DNA of 64,000 nt, taken from assembly GCF_014898055.3 (NCBI RefSeq), contig NW_023601433.1, forward strand, positions 23,239,641-23,303,640, in the 5' to 3' direction. Source of the DNA: Talpa occidentalis (Eukaryota; Chordata; Mammalia; Eulipotyphla; Talpidae). The first letter of the stretch is position 1. Every line of letters begins with the position of its first letter. A model generated the notes under the pieces. The model was not told the DNA's origin. It searched no databases and saw nothing but the letters and a program-made list of their open reading frames with translations. Made by a program: the position numbers and the translations under genes. Shown here one piece after another: positions 10,909 to 23,049 of this stretch.

Positions 10909-12315
10909 TCTCTGTGCCTAGACTCTCACAGAGCTGTGAGAACCACCCGCATACAGCCCCTGCTGCCTCACAGGCACTATATTATCTAAAGTCTCTTCTA
11001 TTTCGTATATGGCCTGCACCAACGGCAATAGGGATTCATCAACTTCTGGCCATTCCTGGGGAGGTGCCCGCTGGGATAGGAGGCTGGCCCTGAGTACCAT
11101 CTACTTGTGGCCCCCACCCCTTCATCCCTGCCCAGGTTTCCAAGGATTAATTGACCCGTTTAAATTCAAGCATCCTGCTTTCTACCCTAATGAAAGGCAA
11201 ACCCCAACATGGGTAGATTCATCAGTGTTTGAAGCAGTTGGGTTGTTTTCCTAGCTGTTGTCATCACCTTCCTACATTCTGCCATAATCCACAGCACTCT
11301 ACCCACTCCTGATACTCCAAAAATAGTCGCCCAACCCCAAAGCTTGCCCAAGAAATACACAGCACAAACCACACAGTGGCCAGCCAAAGGCGCACCCAGG
11401 GCCCACTGCCAGCCCCAGAACCAAAAAAATGAAAACCCATGGCCCCCAGTGGTACAGCCAGAATCAGCCTTCTCTCCTGGAGCCTGGCTGGCACCGCCCA
11501 CGGCCGGTGTTTGGGCGCCCGCCCGCAGTACCCATGGGCGTCCCCGATACCCGGGTTGGACCCAGCAGGGCCATGGGGGCTGGCATCCGCTGACTGGGGG
11601 CAGGCCGTGCCCTGGGCCAGGAGACCCCAGGCCGGCGAGGAGGGGGCCGCTTGTAGCTGCGGCGGCCAGCATCCATTTGGGCCCTGCGGAGCCTCTGGCC
11701 AGGTTGGGGACGCGGGCCTGCTGCGCCTGGTCTGTCAGAGGCCGAGTACTGAGGTGGGCCACTCCAGTCTGTGGAGGCAGGGTGGGTGCCGAGCTGCCCG
11801 CCAGATTTAAGGCCTGGGGTGCTGGGCTGTGCAGGCCGCCCGCCCCAGCAGCCCCGTGTGTGTGTCATGTGAGTATGTGTGTGTGCCCTCGGGCAAGGGC
11901 GTGTGTGCGTGCGTCTTGGGGGAGGCAGGGCCCCCCGCAGAGGACCAGGTGCACTCAGGTGGGTCCTGGTCGACTGGGCTGGTAGGCAGGGGGCCCAGGC
12001 AGGAGGGGCCCCGGCCATTGGGAGTGGGTGGAGCCCGTCCAAGGCTGGTGGCAGATGCCCAGGGGTCGGGACGAAGGCTGCCAGCAAAGCGCAGAAGGCC
12101 CAGGGGCCCAGGGCCATCATGCCGGCGATGCCCTAGCTGGCCTGCAGAGATCAAAGGCGGGAGACAGAGGTGTGAGCACACACAGAGGCGAGCCCATGAC
12201 CCGAACGACAACCACGGGCTGGAGGCAGTGAATGCAGCCACGATGGAGGTGGCCTTGCTCCCGGGGAAGCCAAAGGTCTACAGGCCCGAAGGCAACAGGC
12301 CAGCACCCCCTCCCC
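10909..12315. other. Intergenic sequence with a second GC-rich, CpG-rich block
   Basis: From about 11,460 to 12,140 the sequence is GC- and CpG-rich, with a GT-rich tract (GTGTGTGTGTCATGTGAGTA) at about 11,858-11,910. Open frames up to 218 codons occur on both strands, but none resembles a known protein. This may be a CpG island or an old GC-rich repeat. Confidence 0.45.
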
Positions 12316-13078
12316 CTTTCAACCATGAATTTATGGAAAACCAACATTCAAAATCTATTTCTCCTTTAAAAGACTGTAAAAGATATTCCCATAAACGCTT
12401 GGATAGAGTAGTCTTACAATCTGGAGACTGTATGAAAAAGCTTTTTCTATTTACATTAAAAAAAATTACTATTAATGCAAAGTGATGGCAACCATGGGAA
12501 AATGCCAGGCAGTTTTCCTTATAGTAGAAACTGTACATCACCGCGCCTTTCCAAAGCCCAGTTAAAAGCATGCTCTAAGAGGCTTTTCTTTGACTGAGTC
12601 ATTCTCCTCCTAGAGAGAGGTCTGTCCATTTGGCCTTGGTACCATTGCCATTCCAAGGAATTTGTCTGTTTCATCCAGTGTGCACAATTTGTTGGCATGT
12701 CATTTTCAGAGTAATTTCTTAAAATTGTTTTAAATTTCAGAATGATCCATGGTAATCTTTCATTTTTGATTTTAGTCATTTGCATTGCACTGATTTTCTC
12801 TATTTATCAAGTCTCTAATTTATGCATGTCATTGTAATATTCATTATTTTCTTCTGCTCTGGAATTTTAAAAACATATTTTGAGACTACAATCACCACAC
12901 ATTAAAGGATTGCCCCATAAATCAAACTATTTGTCACTATGTGGTCACCTCTTTATCTGCGATATTTTTTATTCTTCTAAATATCTACTTTTCTTGATTG
13001 TAATCTAACTACTTCAACTTTCATGACTAGCATTTTATTAGTATTTCGATTTCTCGTCACTTCTAAAATGAAAAGTGG

Positions 13079-13333
13079 GGCCTCCCCAGTGGCGCAGCGG
13101 GTTGAGCCCCGCACTGTGGAGCTGTCCCTGGCCCCGGCCACCGCCGAGGGTCCCACATGGCGCGGCAGACGTCTCCTGTCTCGCCGCTGCTGCTCCCTCA
13201 GCAGTGTATTTCAGTCAGTCTGCCTGTTCCACTCCCCACTCTGTCTCTGATGGATCCTCTCACATTCCAGCACATCTGGCCTGTACCCAGTTCTTGAATA
13301 ACAATAAACAAATCTAAAAAAATAAATAAATAA
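13079..13333 (+). mobile_element. tRNA-derived SINE inside the duplicated segment
   Basis: It starts GGGCCTCCCCAGTGGCGCAG and ends in an AATAAACAAATCTAAAAAAA tail. The same SINE is at the equivalent position in the other arm (27,836-28,083, minus strand), so it inserted before the duplication. Confidence 0.9.
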
Positions 13334-13339
13334 AATGAA

Positions 13340-13490
13340 AAGCCCCGGCAGGTCTTCACTCTGGGCTTCTCTGGTGTCCTTCTCCTTTTCTTTCCCGGCC
13401 TCTGCTTCTCTCCGAGGATATATCAACACCCCCGCCAGGCCTCAGGACAAAACCCCAGGACTGATAACAGTGTAGCAAATGCAGGCCCCT
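13340..13490. repeat. LTR-like fragment shared by three places in the window
   Basis: AGGTCTTCACTCTGGGCTTC and downstream text (AACAGTGTAGCAAATGCAGG) resemble 29,815-29,990 and the other duplication arm (27,680-27,830). The 29.7-kb copy has a sequence like an LTR polyadenylation region, hence the LTR-like call. Confidence 0.5.
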
Positions 13491-13779
13491 CAGGTGGGGA
13501 TCCTAAGGGCAGGAGCACAGACCGGCCTGGAAACCACTTCCCCCAACTAGACCAGCTGGAAAGACCCGGCTCTCCAGCAAAGTACCCCCCTGGCAGCCCC
13601 CCCCCCCCCGCTGCATCCCAGCATGCACAGCGAGGTCAAAGGTCAAGGGACTGTGACCCTTGGCACAGCCTCCCTGTGGATTCCTCCGAGAAGCTGCGGG
13701 GGGAGGGGACTGGGCAAACATCCAGTCACTGCTTTCTCGTTCTCTTGTTGAACAACTGGTCGGTCCTTCGTGGAAATGG

Positions 13780-14860
13780 GGGTCCATTCCTCCAAGGTTT
13801 CACCCCAAGGGGGGTCGAGCAAGGGGAGGCTTCAGGGGCTCAGAGGCCAGAGCAGAGGACTGGCCCGAGCCAGAGTCTGAGAGCAGAGCAGATCCTGAGG
13901 CGGCAACTGGGCCCCAGCAGCTCCCGCCTCCGCGGGGCAGCCAGAGCAGGTCCTGGAGTCCAGTGAGGGGCAGGAGCCCAACGAGAGCCAGGCTTCAGGG
14001 CCTTCCTCAGACCCACCCCGCCAGCCGTCTGAGAGAGGGGATTCACCAGTCCCAGAAGCCCAGGGGCAGCAGCCACCCCTGGGAGGTCCCCGTTGCCACA
14101 CCAATTGCCTGGACCAGCCCTGCCCAGGGGCGTCCAGAGGATGGGGCTGGCTGCTAGCTCCCTGGTGCTGACGGCTGTCCTAGGCACCAGGTGGATTTCC
14201 CTACACAGGGAGATGGATAGAACCTGGAGGAGCAGGACACCCGTTCGGGCTTCCCGGGCAAAGGCAAGCAGTGCTTCGTGCAGGCACATCTCTCCACCAA
14301 AAGTCACACCTCTTCTCCCCATTTCGGTCCAGCACCGAGGACAACTTCGCCTCCATACTGGTGGTCTCCAGCATTGCCAATCTGCTGGATCAAGTCATCT
14401 TCTCAGAAATTAGTCAACTGGACGAGGCGGTGCAGACACTGACTGTGCCCTGGGAAATGGAACCCAGGTCCTCTACCCTCAGGTGTGTGCCAGGTACCAG
14501 AGCATCCGCATGCCCTCCAACCCACTCCTGTTCATCTGGCAGAAGAATAACAACATGTATGAAAAGCATCCCCTTCCCTATTTACAATACCTCCACTGCG
14601 CCCCTCTACTGGACCAGCCTCTTGGAGGAACCGTCCTAGGTCCTGGCGCGGGGACAAGTCGCTTACTCCTTCAAGCCAAGGCCACGGGGCTGCAGTACTA
14701 CCTGAAGACCGTGGACCCCGAGGACAGTGCGGGCAGCCAGAAGTGGATGCTCGAGTTCCTGGACCAAATTCATGCCATTGAAAAGCGCCTGGCCTTGAAG
14801 AACATCCAGGGGGCTGGGTTTAGAGGGAGAAGGAGGGAGGGATAAGACCTGTCCAGGGAT
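13780..14860 (+). pseudogene. PTCHD3: PTCHD3-like first coding exon, pseudogene copy 1
   Basis: PTCHD3 is a patched-domain, RND-type multi-pass membrane protein expressed mainly in testis. Frames here read a Pro/Glu/Ser-rich N-terminus ([20 protein letters not shown], about 13,880-13,935). An extracellular-loop stretch follows (STEDNFASILVVSSIANLLD, about 14,331-14,390; YYLKTVDPEDSAGSQKWMLE, about 14,697-14,755; LKNIQ near 14,808). Several indels shift the frame. Copy 2 has CAG|GTGCCTG at the end of the exon, a plausible splice donor; here a 7-bp deletion removes the GT. The donor-like junction indicates a genomic rather than retrotransposed copy. The name rests on remembered family features, so the level of orthology is uncertain. 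Confidence 0.72.
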
Positions 14861-15118
14861 GTGTCCACGCCTGGCTACTTGGTGGAGGCCTTGACGTGGA
14901 AGGCGGCTCTGCTCCACTCTCTTTGATGCTCAAGCCAACTTTCTTCAAGGGACACCAAGGGAAGCTGCCAGCCTAGATACTGGGTCGCATTCTAGTGGGA
15001 AAACTCATTCTACACCCCAGGGGTGGGCATGTCAGGGCAGGACATTTGATCTTCAGGATTCCTTTCAGTTTTCTAGTCAGAATGCTCTCACTTCACGTCT
15101 GTGCTGTTTCTGGAGCCC

Positions 15119-15218
15119 NNNNNNNNNNNNNNNNNNNNNNNNNNNNNNNNNNNNNNNNNNNNNNNNNNNNNNNNNNNNNNNNNNNNNNNNNNNNNNNNNN
15201 NNNNNNNNNNNNNNNNNN
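15119..15218. other. Assembly gap (100 N)
   Basis: Exactly 100 undetermined bases, a conventional placeholder for a gap of unknown size. It truncates the left PTCHD3-like duplication arm. Confidence 0.99.
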
Positions 15219-17880
15219 TGCTGTACATTTTTAAAGACAACTTCTGCCTTCAGAAAAGTGGCCATTTCATGTGTGTTGTTGGAAATGGAAACTGATATAA
15301 ACTCTTGTGAGAACAATTTAGAAATATAGATCAGAGACATTTAAGCATTGCTGCATGTCAGCCAAATACCATACTGAAGACTTTTATTCAGTATACAGAT
15401 TAATACAAAAGGAAATCCTTGCAGCAAAAGTTACTATACAGTATTCCATCTGGTATATTCTTCTATATGGTAATTAAATGTATGGTTTAGAAGACTACAC
15501 AGTAAATTATTAGCAAAAGTATTCACTATCAAAAGTTGCTATACTATTTCCAAAAATTTCATATTCCACATCACTAAATAAGGTTTCTACCCTGTAAAAT
15601 CTTATAAGACAAGTTAGCAATTACAAACTTCTCTCATATTTGTAGTATTAAAGGAAATAGTTGAAATATTTCTTTAACACCAAAAAGCTCAGTAACTCAA
15701 ATTGCAGCAGCAGTATTGTTTCAATTTTGCTCCTTTAGGTGTCAGTTTATGTATTTTGTTTCTAACAGATCCTTTATTAGTACACAATTCTCATTTTTTA
15801 TTTATCTATATTTTTCCTTAAGTAGTTCACAGTGATTATCTTTAATTTCAAATAATCTTTTATGTGGACAAATTAAATCCTGGGATTTTGATATGTTATT
15901 AAAAACTGAACTGGGGAGAAAACACAGAGAGAAAACAAATATATAAGCACTTTTTTTGCATATAAGGGGTGGTTCATTTTCTCAATCACTCATCCATACC
16001 TTAAACAGATACATATTGAGTACCTACAAGTGAATAATATTATACTAAACTCTGTAGATAGAACAGATGGGAACACTGGCTCTTATTTTGCTTAAGGGAC
16101 AGATAAAGTTTAGCTTAAAGTCTAAATTCATACAGAAACTACAAGTAATCAAAATTCTATGCTCACATGACAGTGCTTGATCTAGATTAGTCTCCGGGAA
16201 GAGGTCCCTGAGGAACAGACTATTGTCCTGAGGAATGAAGGAGGAGCAGGAAGCAAAGGAAAAAGAAAGACACTCTAGGTAGGGGACAACATGTGCTGAA
16301 GTTTTATTGCAAATTGCTTCTAGCCAAGAGGAAGTAGCAGATACTAATTTACCCTCCTACCTGAAACAAGCAAAAGCAAAACAGAAAAAAAATACAATAA
16401 AAAATTATTTTCACGACAAAGTACTCTAAGTAATGAAAGACAATGCCCCCACAGCTCACTACCTTAAGATAATTTCCAGATCATAACAAAGGGAGAAGGT
16501 AGTAAGGTGAAGTCTACCAGATACTCTTAGGTGAGTTGATGAAATTGAGAGTCTGGTGAAACCAAGAAGATAGAGATTACAGGTCAGATCACGGAAGAGA
16601 AAAGAACAGAATCAAGAAAGAGCCCTGATGATCTACAGAGGTGCCTTCTATAGTATTTGACAGAGTAACTGGCAGTGAATTCCTATGAGGAGGCCACCTG
16701 AGACAGTGGAGGAAAAAAAAACTGAAAATAATAAACTGCACCTGGAATGGTGGTGCTTCCTTTAGCTAGTTTGGAAAAATTCATAATTAACAGGACAATG
16801 AAAAGAACAGTGAAAAAGGTCTTGTCTTGGTATTGGGAAATAATTTGCCTTCAGGCATTACTCTGGATTTACCCAACAGATGAAAAGAGCAAGACCATGA
16901 AGGATCAAACTGTTTATAAGTCACTTAACTGAAAAAAAAAGAAGTGTAGAGTCATGGAAGCTATTTATTTTCCAAATAAATAGCACTTGTAAAAATGAAA
17001 AATGTAATCTCAGAGATGACAAGTATACTGGTTGGGAATAAACATACATTATACATCACACACACACACACAAAAAAAAAAAAGACTAGTAAGGATGACT
17101 TTGGTGAACTGTGAGAACATTTTAAATGGCCATGATACAATTCTCCAAAGAGTTAGGGGAAAGGAGAAAAGTATTTTGAAAAAAGTGGCCACAAACTTTC
17201 TGAACTTAATTAAAACTATAGTTCCACAGGCCCAGGTAATATCTGTGTAGGACCAGAGAAACATAAGTAAACTACTGTAATTTTGTCATACTACATATGA
17301 TATCTTATAGTACTACTTGCATGTGGACAGTGGTAAGTTAGTCATATGCTATAAACACTACAACCATCACTAAAAGAGTGAAACAAAGGAGTTATAGCTA
17401 ATTATCTAATATAAGGAAACAAACTAAGTCATACCAATCACTTGATATTCTAGAAGGAAACAAAAGAAGGGTAAAAAAGGGCAGTGGAGGCAAACAGAAA
17501 TCAATCAGCATGATAACAGATTAAACCTAACTGTATATATTGAAAATTACATTAAAAGAAAATGATATGAAAACTTCAATGTAAAGGCATATGATCAAAC
17601 TGAATCAAACAGCAAGTCCAACTAAATGCCACCTATATGAAATGCAAGTTGAAAATAAAGGCACACATTTGTTAAAAGCATGGAAAAAGATATATACACT
17701 AGTACCTGACAAAAAATGAAGGTGAGCTGGTGTGGTTATGCTAATAGCAGACAAAGGAGTTTTCAGAGAACATTCTATAATCAGCAATAAAATTATTACA
17801 GATAATTTCATAATAGAAGGGTTCATTTATAGGAAGGATAATAATCCTCTGCGTTTATGAACTTAATACTAGCTATAGAA
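15219..17880. other. AT-rich intergenic sequence
   Basis: No gene is supported. It contains a (CA)n run followed by an A-run (about 17,058-17,092) and stretches that may be very old L1, but I could not identify them with confidence. Confidence 0.45.
17058..17092. repeat. (CA)n microsatellite followed by poly(A)
   Basis: About eight CA units run directly into about twelve A residues. Confidence 0.9.
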
Positions 17881-20235
17881 TGCATGAAGCAAGCATCCAT
17901 TTATGATAGTATCTCTAACCAAAATGGGGATGGAAGGAATCTACCCAATATAATAAAGGCTATATACCACAAACTAACAACCAACATTATATTCAATGGT
18001 GAAAAACTGATAACTTTCCCATTATGATTGTGAAAAAAGCAAGATGCCCATTGTCACCCCTTTTTCTTAACTGAGTACTAGAGGTTTTGGTCAGAACTAT
18101 CAGACAAAATCAAGAAACAAAGGGGATTCAAGTTGGAAAGAAGTGAAACTATCACTACTTACAGATGGTATATTATATTTAGAAAATCCCAAAGACTCTA
18201 TCAAAAAGTTCTTAAAAACAATAAATGAATATAGCAAAGTAGCGAGTTCAAAATCAATGTACAAAAATGGATAGTAATGTAATATTCAGACATTATCAAA
18301 ATGGCCATCCTACCAAAAGCAATTTACAGATTTAATGTTATTCCAATAAAAATTTCAATGACATTCTTCAAATAAAATTCTTCAATTCTATTCTTCAAAA
18401 AATAGAACAAATATTGATGAAATTCATATGGAGCCACCAAAACCCCAGAATAGCCAAAGCTCTCCTGAAATTAAAAAAAAATAAAGGGAATGGAGGTATC
18501 ACACTCCCAGACTTCAAGCTATACTACAGTCATAAAAATCAAATTTGCATGGTATTGGAACAAGAACAGACACACTAACCAATGGAACCAGATAGAAAAT
18601 TCAGAAATAAACCCACAGATTTACAGTCGACTAATCTTTGACAAAGGAGCAAAGAATGTGCAATGGAGTAAGGAAAGTTTCTTCAATAAATGGTGCTGGG
18701 AATACTGGGTTGCTACATGCAAAAGAATGAAACTTGACTACTACCTCACACCATGCACAAAAACCAACTCAAAATGGATTAAAGAACTAGACATAAGACC
18801 TGAAACTATAAAATAAATAGAAAGAAATATAGGTAAAACACAACATGACATTTACCTCAGTAAGATCTTTAAACTCACATCACCCAAAGCAGTGATAGTG
18901 AAGGCAAAGATAAACAGCTGGTACTACATCAAATTAAAGATCTTCTGTACAGCAAAAGAGGCAGTAGCCAAAACAAAGAGACAACCCCACTGACTGGGAG
19001 AAAATTTTTGCACACAACACCAATGATAAAGGACTGATCACAAAAATCTACAAAGAGCTGACGACACTCAACAAAAACAAGGTAAACAATCCAGTCAAAA
19101 AATGGGCAGGGCCTCCCCAGTGGCGCAGCAGTTGAGCACTGGGCTGAGAAGCTGCCCATAGCTGCTGCAGTGCTGGTTCGAGCCCAGCTGCCGGCAAGGG
19201 TCCCACATGGCACGCAGACCTCTCCTGCCGGGCCCGCAGCTCCCCTCAGCAGTGTGCTTCGTCAGTCTGCCAGTTCTGCTTCCCGCTCTGGCTCTGATGA
19301 ATTCTCTCACCCTCATGCACTTCTGACTGTACCCAGTGCTTGTATAAATAAATAAATAAATCTTAAAAAAAAAAAAACAAAAACAAAAACACATGGGCAG
19401 AAGAGATAAAAAGAAACTTCTCCAAAGATGAAATGCAAATGGCCAACAGGCATATGAAAAAATGTTCAACATCCCTTGTAATCAGGGAAATGCAAATCAA
19501 AACTACAATGAGATACCATCTTACACCAGTGAGAATGGCACATATTAAAAATCTAGCAACAACAAATGTTGGTGAGAATGTGGAGAAAAAGGAACTCTCC
19601 TGCACTGCTTGTGGGCATGCAACATGGCCCAACCACTATGGAGAGCTGTGTACAGGTTCCTCAATCCGCTAAAGATGGAGGTTCCATATGATCCAGCAAG
19701 TCCACTACTAAGGTATTTACACGAAGGACACAGAAACATTAATTCCAAAGGACACCTGCACCCCTATGTTTATAGCAGCATTATTTACAATAGCTAAACT
19801 ATGGAAACAACTCAAATCCCCCAAAATAGATGACTGGATCAAGGAGCTGTGGTACATATACACCATGGAATATTGCTCAGCAATCAAAAAGATAAACTCA
19901 TGCAATTTGCAGCAACATGGATGCAGCTGGAAATGATCGTGCTCAGCGAAATAAGTCAGAAAGAAAAAGAAAAATACCGGATGGTCTCACTCATAGCAAT
20001 AATTAGAAAACCTAAATAAGGGATCAGGAAAATGACTAATTTATAATAAAGTGAAAATCAAAATCAACAAGCAACTATAAAGCAGAGACATACTACAGGG
20101 AGGGGGAGAAGGGAGTAGGATCAAAACAAGGGTGGTGGTAATTGTATGGGGAGTATAACCAAGATGAAAATGCATGCATTGTACAAAAATGAAAAATGGT
20201 GGCAAAACATATAAAATTAAAAAAACAAACATAAA
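17881..20235 (+). mobile_element. LINE-1, plus strand, 5'-truncated in ORF2
   Basis: The element reads ORF2 from within the RT region (near 17,900) through KEMKLDYYLTPCTK-like text (about 18,720-18,760) to the ORF2 end. The 3' UTR (AAGTGAAAATCAAAATCAAC near 20,050) and an A-rich tail at about 20,215-20,235 follow. A SINE interrupts it at 19,109. Frameshifts and stops are common. Confidence 0.9.
19109..19392 (+). mobile_element. tRNA-derived SINE nested in the L1
   Basis: GGGCCTCCCCAGTGGCGCAG begins the element. The A-rich tail ends near 19,392. ATGGGCAG occurs immediately before it and again after the tail (ACATGGGCAGAAGAG), a probable target-site duplication, with L1 sequence continuing on both sides. 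Confidence 0.92.
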
Positions 20236-20459
20236 AATGAATAAATATAAAAAATAAATGATTCATGTCTCTAATGTATCTTTGTCTTTTTCTCTGACTG
20301 CCCTTCTTTCCCATTCTTCCTTGCTGCCTTATTTCTCTTTGCTGTTCTTTCTCTAGTCTTTTTGACTTTTACTTCTATCATTTGTTACTATCACAAAACA
20401 GCTATGTCTTGGACTTAAAGTCTGTTTGTTGCTGACTTACTAAAAATGTTATATTATTA

Positions 20460-21330
20460 AATACAGTTTAGATTATAAAAAAGACAGTGTTAAGAAAATG
20501 AAAAGGCAAGTCACAGACTGGAAGAAAATTCTTGTAAAAATAGAGCTGATCAAGAAACTATATTTTGAAAATGCAAGGAACTCTCAAAACTCAACTAATA
20601 AAACACACAACATAATTTTTAAATGATTAAAGATTTAGACACAGTTAAAGAAGATATGCAGATGGTAAATAAGCACATAGAAAAATGATCAATAGTATTA
20701 GTTATTTGGGAAATGCATACTAAAACCATAATAAAATAAATATTTGGACACCTATCAGAATGGTAACATTAAAAAACTGACAACAGGGCCTCCAAGGTGG
20801 CGCAGCAGGTTGAGCACCCCACTGTGAAGCTGTCCGCAGCCTCTGCAGCATGGGTTCAATTCCCGGCCAGCCAGGAAGATTCCCACATGGCATGGCAGAC
20901 CTCGCCTGCCTCGTCCGCTGCTCCCCTCAGCAATGTCTTCAGTCTGTCTGCCTGTTCTGCTCCCTGCTGTCTGTGGTGTATCCTCTCACCCTCCTGTGCC
21001 TCTGACTGTACCCCAGTTCTTGTATAAATAAATAAGTCTTAAAAATAAACCAAACAAACCTGCCAACACTGAGTATTGTTGAAGATATGGAGGAACTAGA
21101 ACTTTCATAAGCTTTGGGTGGGAATGGAAAATGGTACAAGCCCTTTAGAAAACAATTTGGTAGTTTCTTAAGAAGGGACTATAAAGGGGCTTGAGGAGAC
21201 TTTGAGGGATGGTAGATGAGTCAACTATCTTCATTGTGAGGATGGTTTCATCTTTGTATACATATGTCAAAACTATTAAATTACACATTTTCTGTAGGTG
21301 TGGTTTACCTAACTAAAGCTGTTGAAAACA
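20460..21330 (+). mobile_element. Old LINE-1 fragment, plus strand, split by a SINE
   Basis: The text flanking the SINE reads as diverged L1 ORF2 C-terminus and 3' region (for example GGGAAATGCATACTAAAACC before it and GGGAATGGAAAATGGTACAA after it). It is older than the L1 that ends at 20,235. Confidence 0.65.
20786..21050 (+). mobile_element. tRNA-derived SINE nested in old L1
   Basis: It starts GGGCCTCCAAGGTGGCGCAG and ends TTGTATAAATAAATAAGTCT plus A-rich sequence. Confidence 0.9.
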
Positions 21331-22170
21331 AAAAGTCTTATTGTAGGAAAGACTACTCAGTCACTGAGACACAGATGAGAAAATGACATGGATTAACACA
21401 AAATGCAACTAGTGGATGGTAGCCTTTAACCTTAGAGCATTGAGAGATACCAGCTGGATTTTAAGGAAGGGGTAACATTATGAAATCTGAATATAAAATA
21501 TATATATATATAAAACAATTATAGTTGCAGTACAGAACAAGGTTTCCAGAGGTATAATGCCAGGGAAAACAGATCTGAGGATATTTCAGTATTCTAGGAG
21601 GAAAATAATGGGAATCTGACTTCGATGAAAGGCCTAGGAGATAGCAGAGTCAACAAAAAGTACAGTGGGGATTCTCATAGCTCTTTGGCTGGAAGTAAAC
21701 AATAGCTCTCAGTTCATCTCAATATAAAACATTTCTGAGATGAATAACATGAGAACAGATCTATCCTCTAGAGTGCAGTACTAGACAAAGTGTGCATGTG
21801 ATGCTATAGTATATGTATTAAGACTTTATAATTAAACAATGCTCCTTCCTTTACAATTTATGCAAAGTTCCATTAACAACCTACAATTCTCATGTTCAGA
21901 GTAAAGCGAGTCACAACGCGTTGAGTATATTTCAGATATCTGAGTTATGTCATCAGAATCATCCATAGGATTGATTTCCTGCTTGATATAGAAATAAAAA
22001 ATATTTCAGAATGTCCGGTAACTATCGATAAATATGCTAAGTGCACAGAGGTGATAAATATTCACCTTTACAATAGCAAAAACACAGGTACTCCTTAAAG
22101 GAACTGACTTTTATGAAAAGGATGCCTTTATAGATAATTATTATTTATAAATTATTTTTAAAGTAAACAT
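21331..22170. other. Intergenic sequence, nothing recognised
   Basis: AT-rich sequence with a short (TA)n run near 21,500. No gene or assignable repeat. Confidence 0.45.
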
Positions 22171-22432
22171 TTTTAAAAGATTTATTTATTTATTTATACA
22201 AGCACTGGGTACAGTCAGAAGTGCGGGAGGGCGAGAGAATTCACCAGAGCCAGAGCAGGGAACAGAACAGCCAGGGGAGGAAATACACTGCTGAGGGGAA
22301 CAGTGGGCGCAGCAGGAGAGGTCTGCGTGCCATGTGGGACTCTCAGTGGCAGCCTGGGATGGAGCCAGCGCTTCAGAGGCTGCGGGCAGCTTTGGAGCCC
22401 AGCGCACAACCGCTGCGACCAGGGGAGGCCCT
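22171..22432 (-). mobile_element. tRNA-derived SINE, minus strand
   Basis: It reads AGATTTATTTATTTATTTAT and then TACAAGCACTGGGTACAGTC at the low-coordinate end, and ends with AGGGGAGGCCC, the reverse complement of the SINE head. Confidence 0.92.
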
Positions 22433-23049
22433 TAAAGTAAACGTTTTTACAATGAAGTAAGAATTTATTTTTCCTTATAGCTTTTAAAATGCATTTTTAA
22501 TGCAGAGTAATTTTTGTCATTATTTATTCTTTACTATACCTTCTTCTCATTAGATGTTTCTTTACAGGCCTATAAAAATAAAAGATTTATTTTCAGGCAA
22601 ATAGTAAATAGCCAAATAGAAAGAATATCAAAACCTATTGTTTTTATGTAAAATCTTCTAACCCATACTTTCCTAAAAAGGGATTAAACAGGAAGTAAAA
22701 AGAGTAACATTAAAGACCAAAGATGTACCGTAATATTAACAAATTATTAAATTACTTCAAATTAATAATCAAAATACACAAAAAAAATCAAAGTTATTTA
22801 CATGATTTCATAGGAAACATATTCTCGGGTTTATTGTGGTGGTCATTTTCAATAAAAAACAAGCTTTTACTGGTACTACAACCTAATTGGGAAATACTGC
22901 TCAAGTCCTTATATGAAAGGAGAACACTGACAGGGAACACAATATATGAATGAAAAATAATATACATAGAAAAACTTAAGAGGAACAAAACAAATTCTGG
23001 AGCTGAAAATCTAAAAAACCAACCAACCAACACGCACACAACACAAACA
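22433..23049. other. Intergenic sequence, nothing recognised
   Basis: AT-rich sequence with no supported feature. Confidence 0.4.

Larger units (their letters stand above)
12316..15118 (+). repeat. Left arm of a 2.8-kb inverted segmental duplication
   Basis: This segment matches 26,013-28,844 in reverse complement at roughly 90% identity by eye. Both copies hold, in the same order, a unique flank, a SINE, an LTR-like fragment and a PTCHD3-like exon. The outer boundary is sharp (CTTTCAACCATG at about 12,316-12,327). The inner boundary runs into the N gap at 15,119, so the true arm may be longer. Confidence 0.92.

Noticed and set aside
13660..14157. PTCHD3-like copy 1 as a functional gene
   Set aside because: Multiple frameshifts, loss of the apparent splice donor, and no downstream exons in the window.
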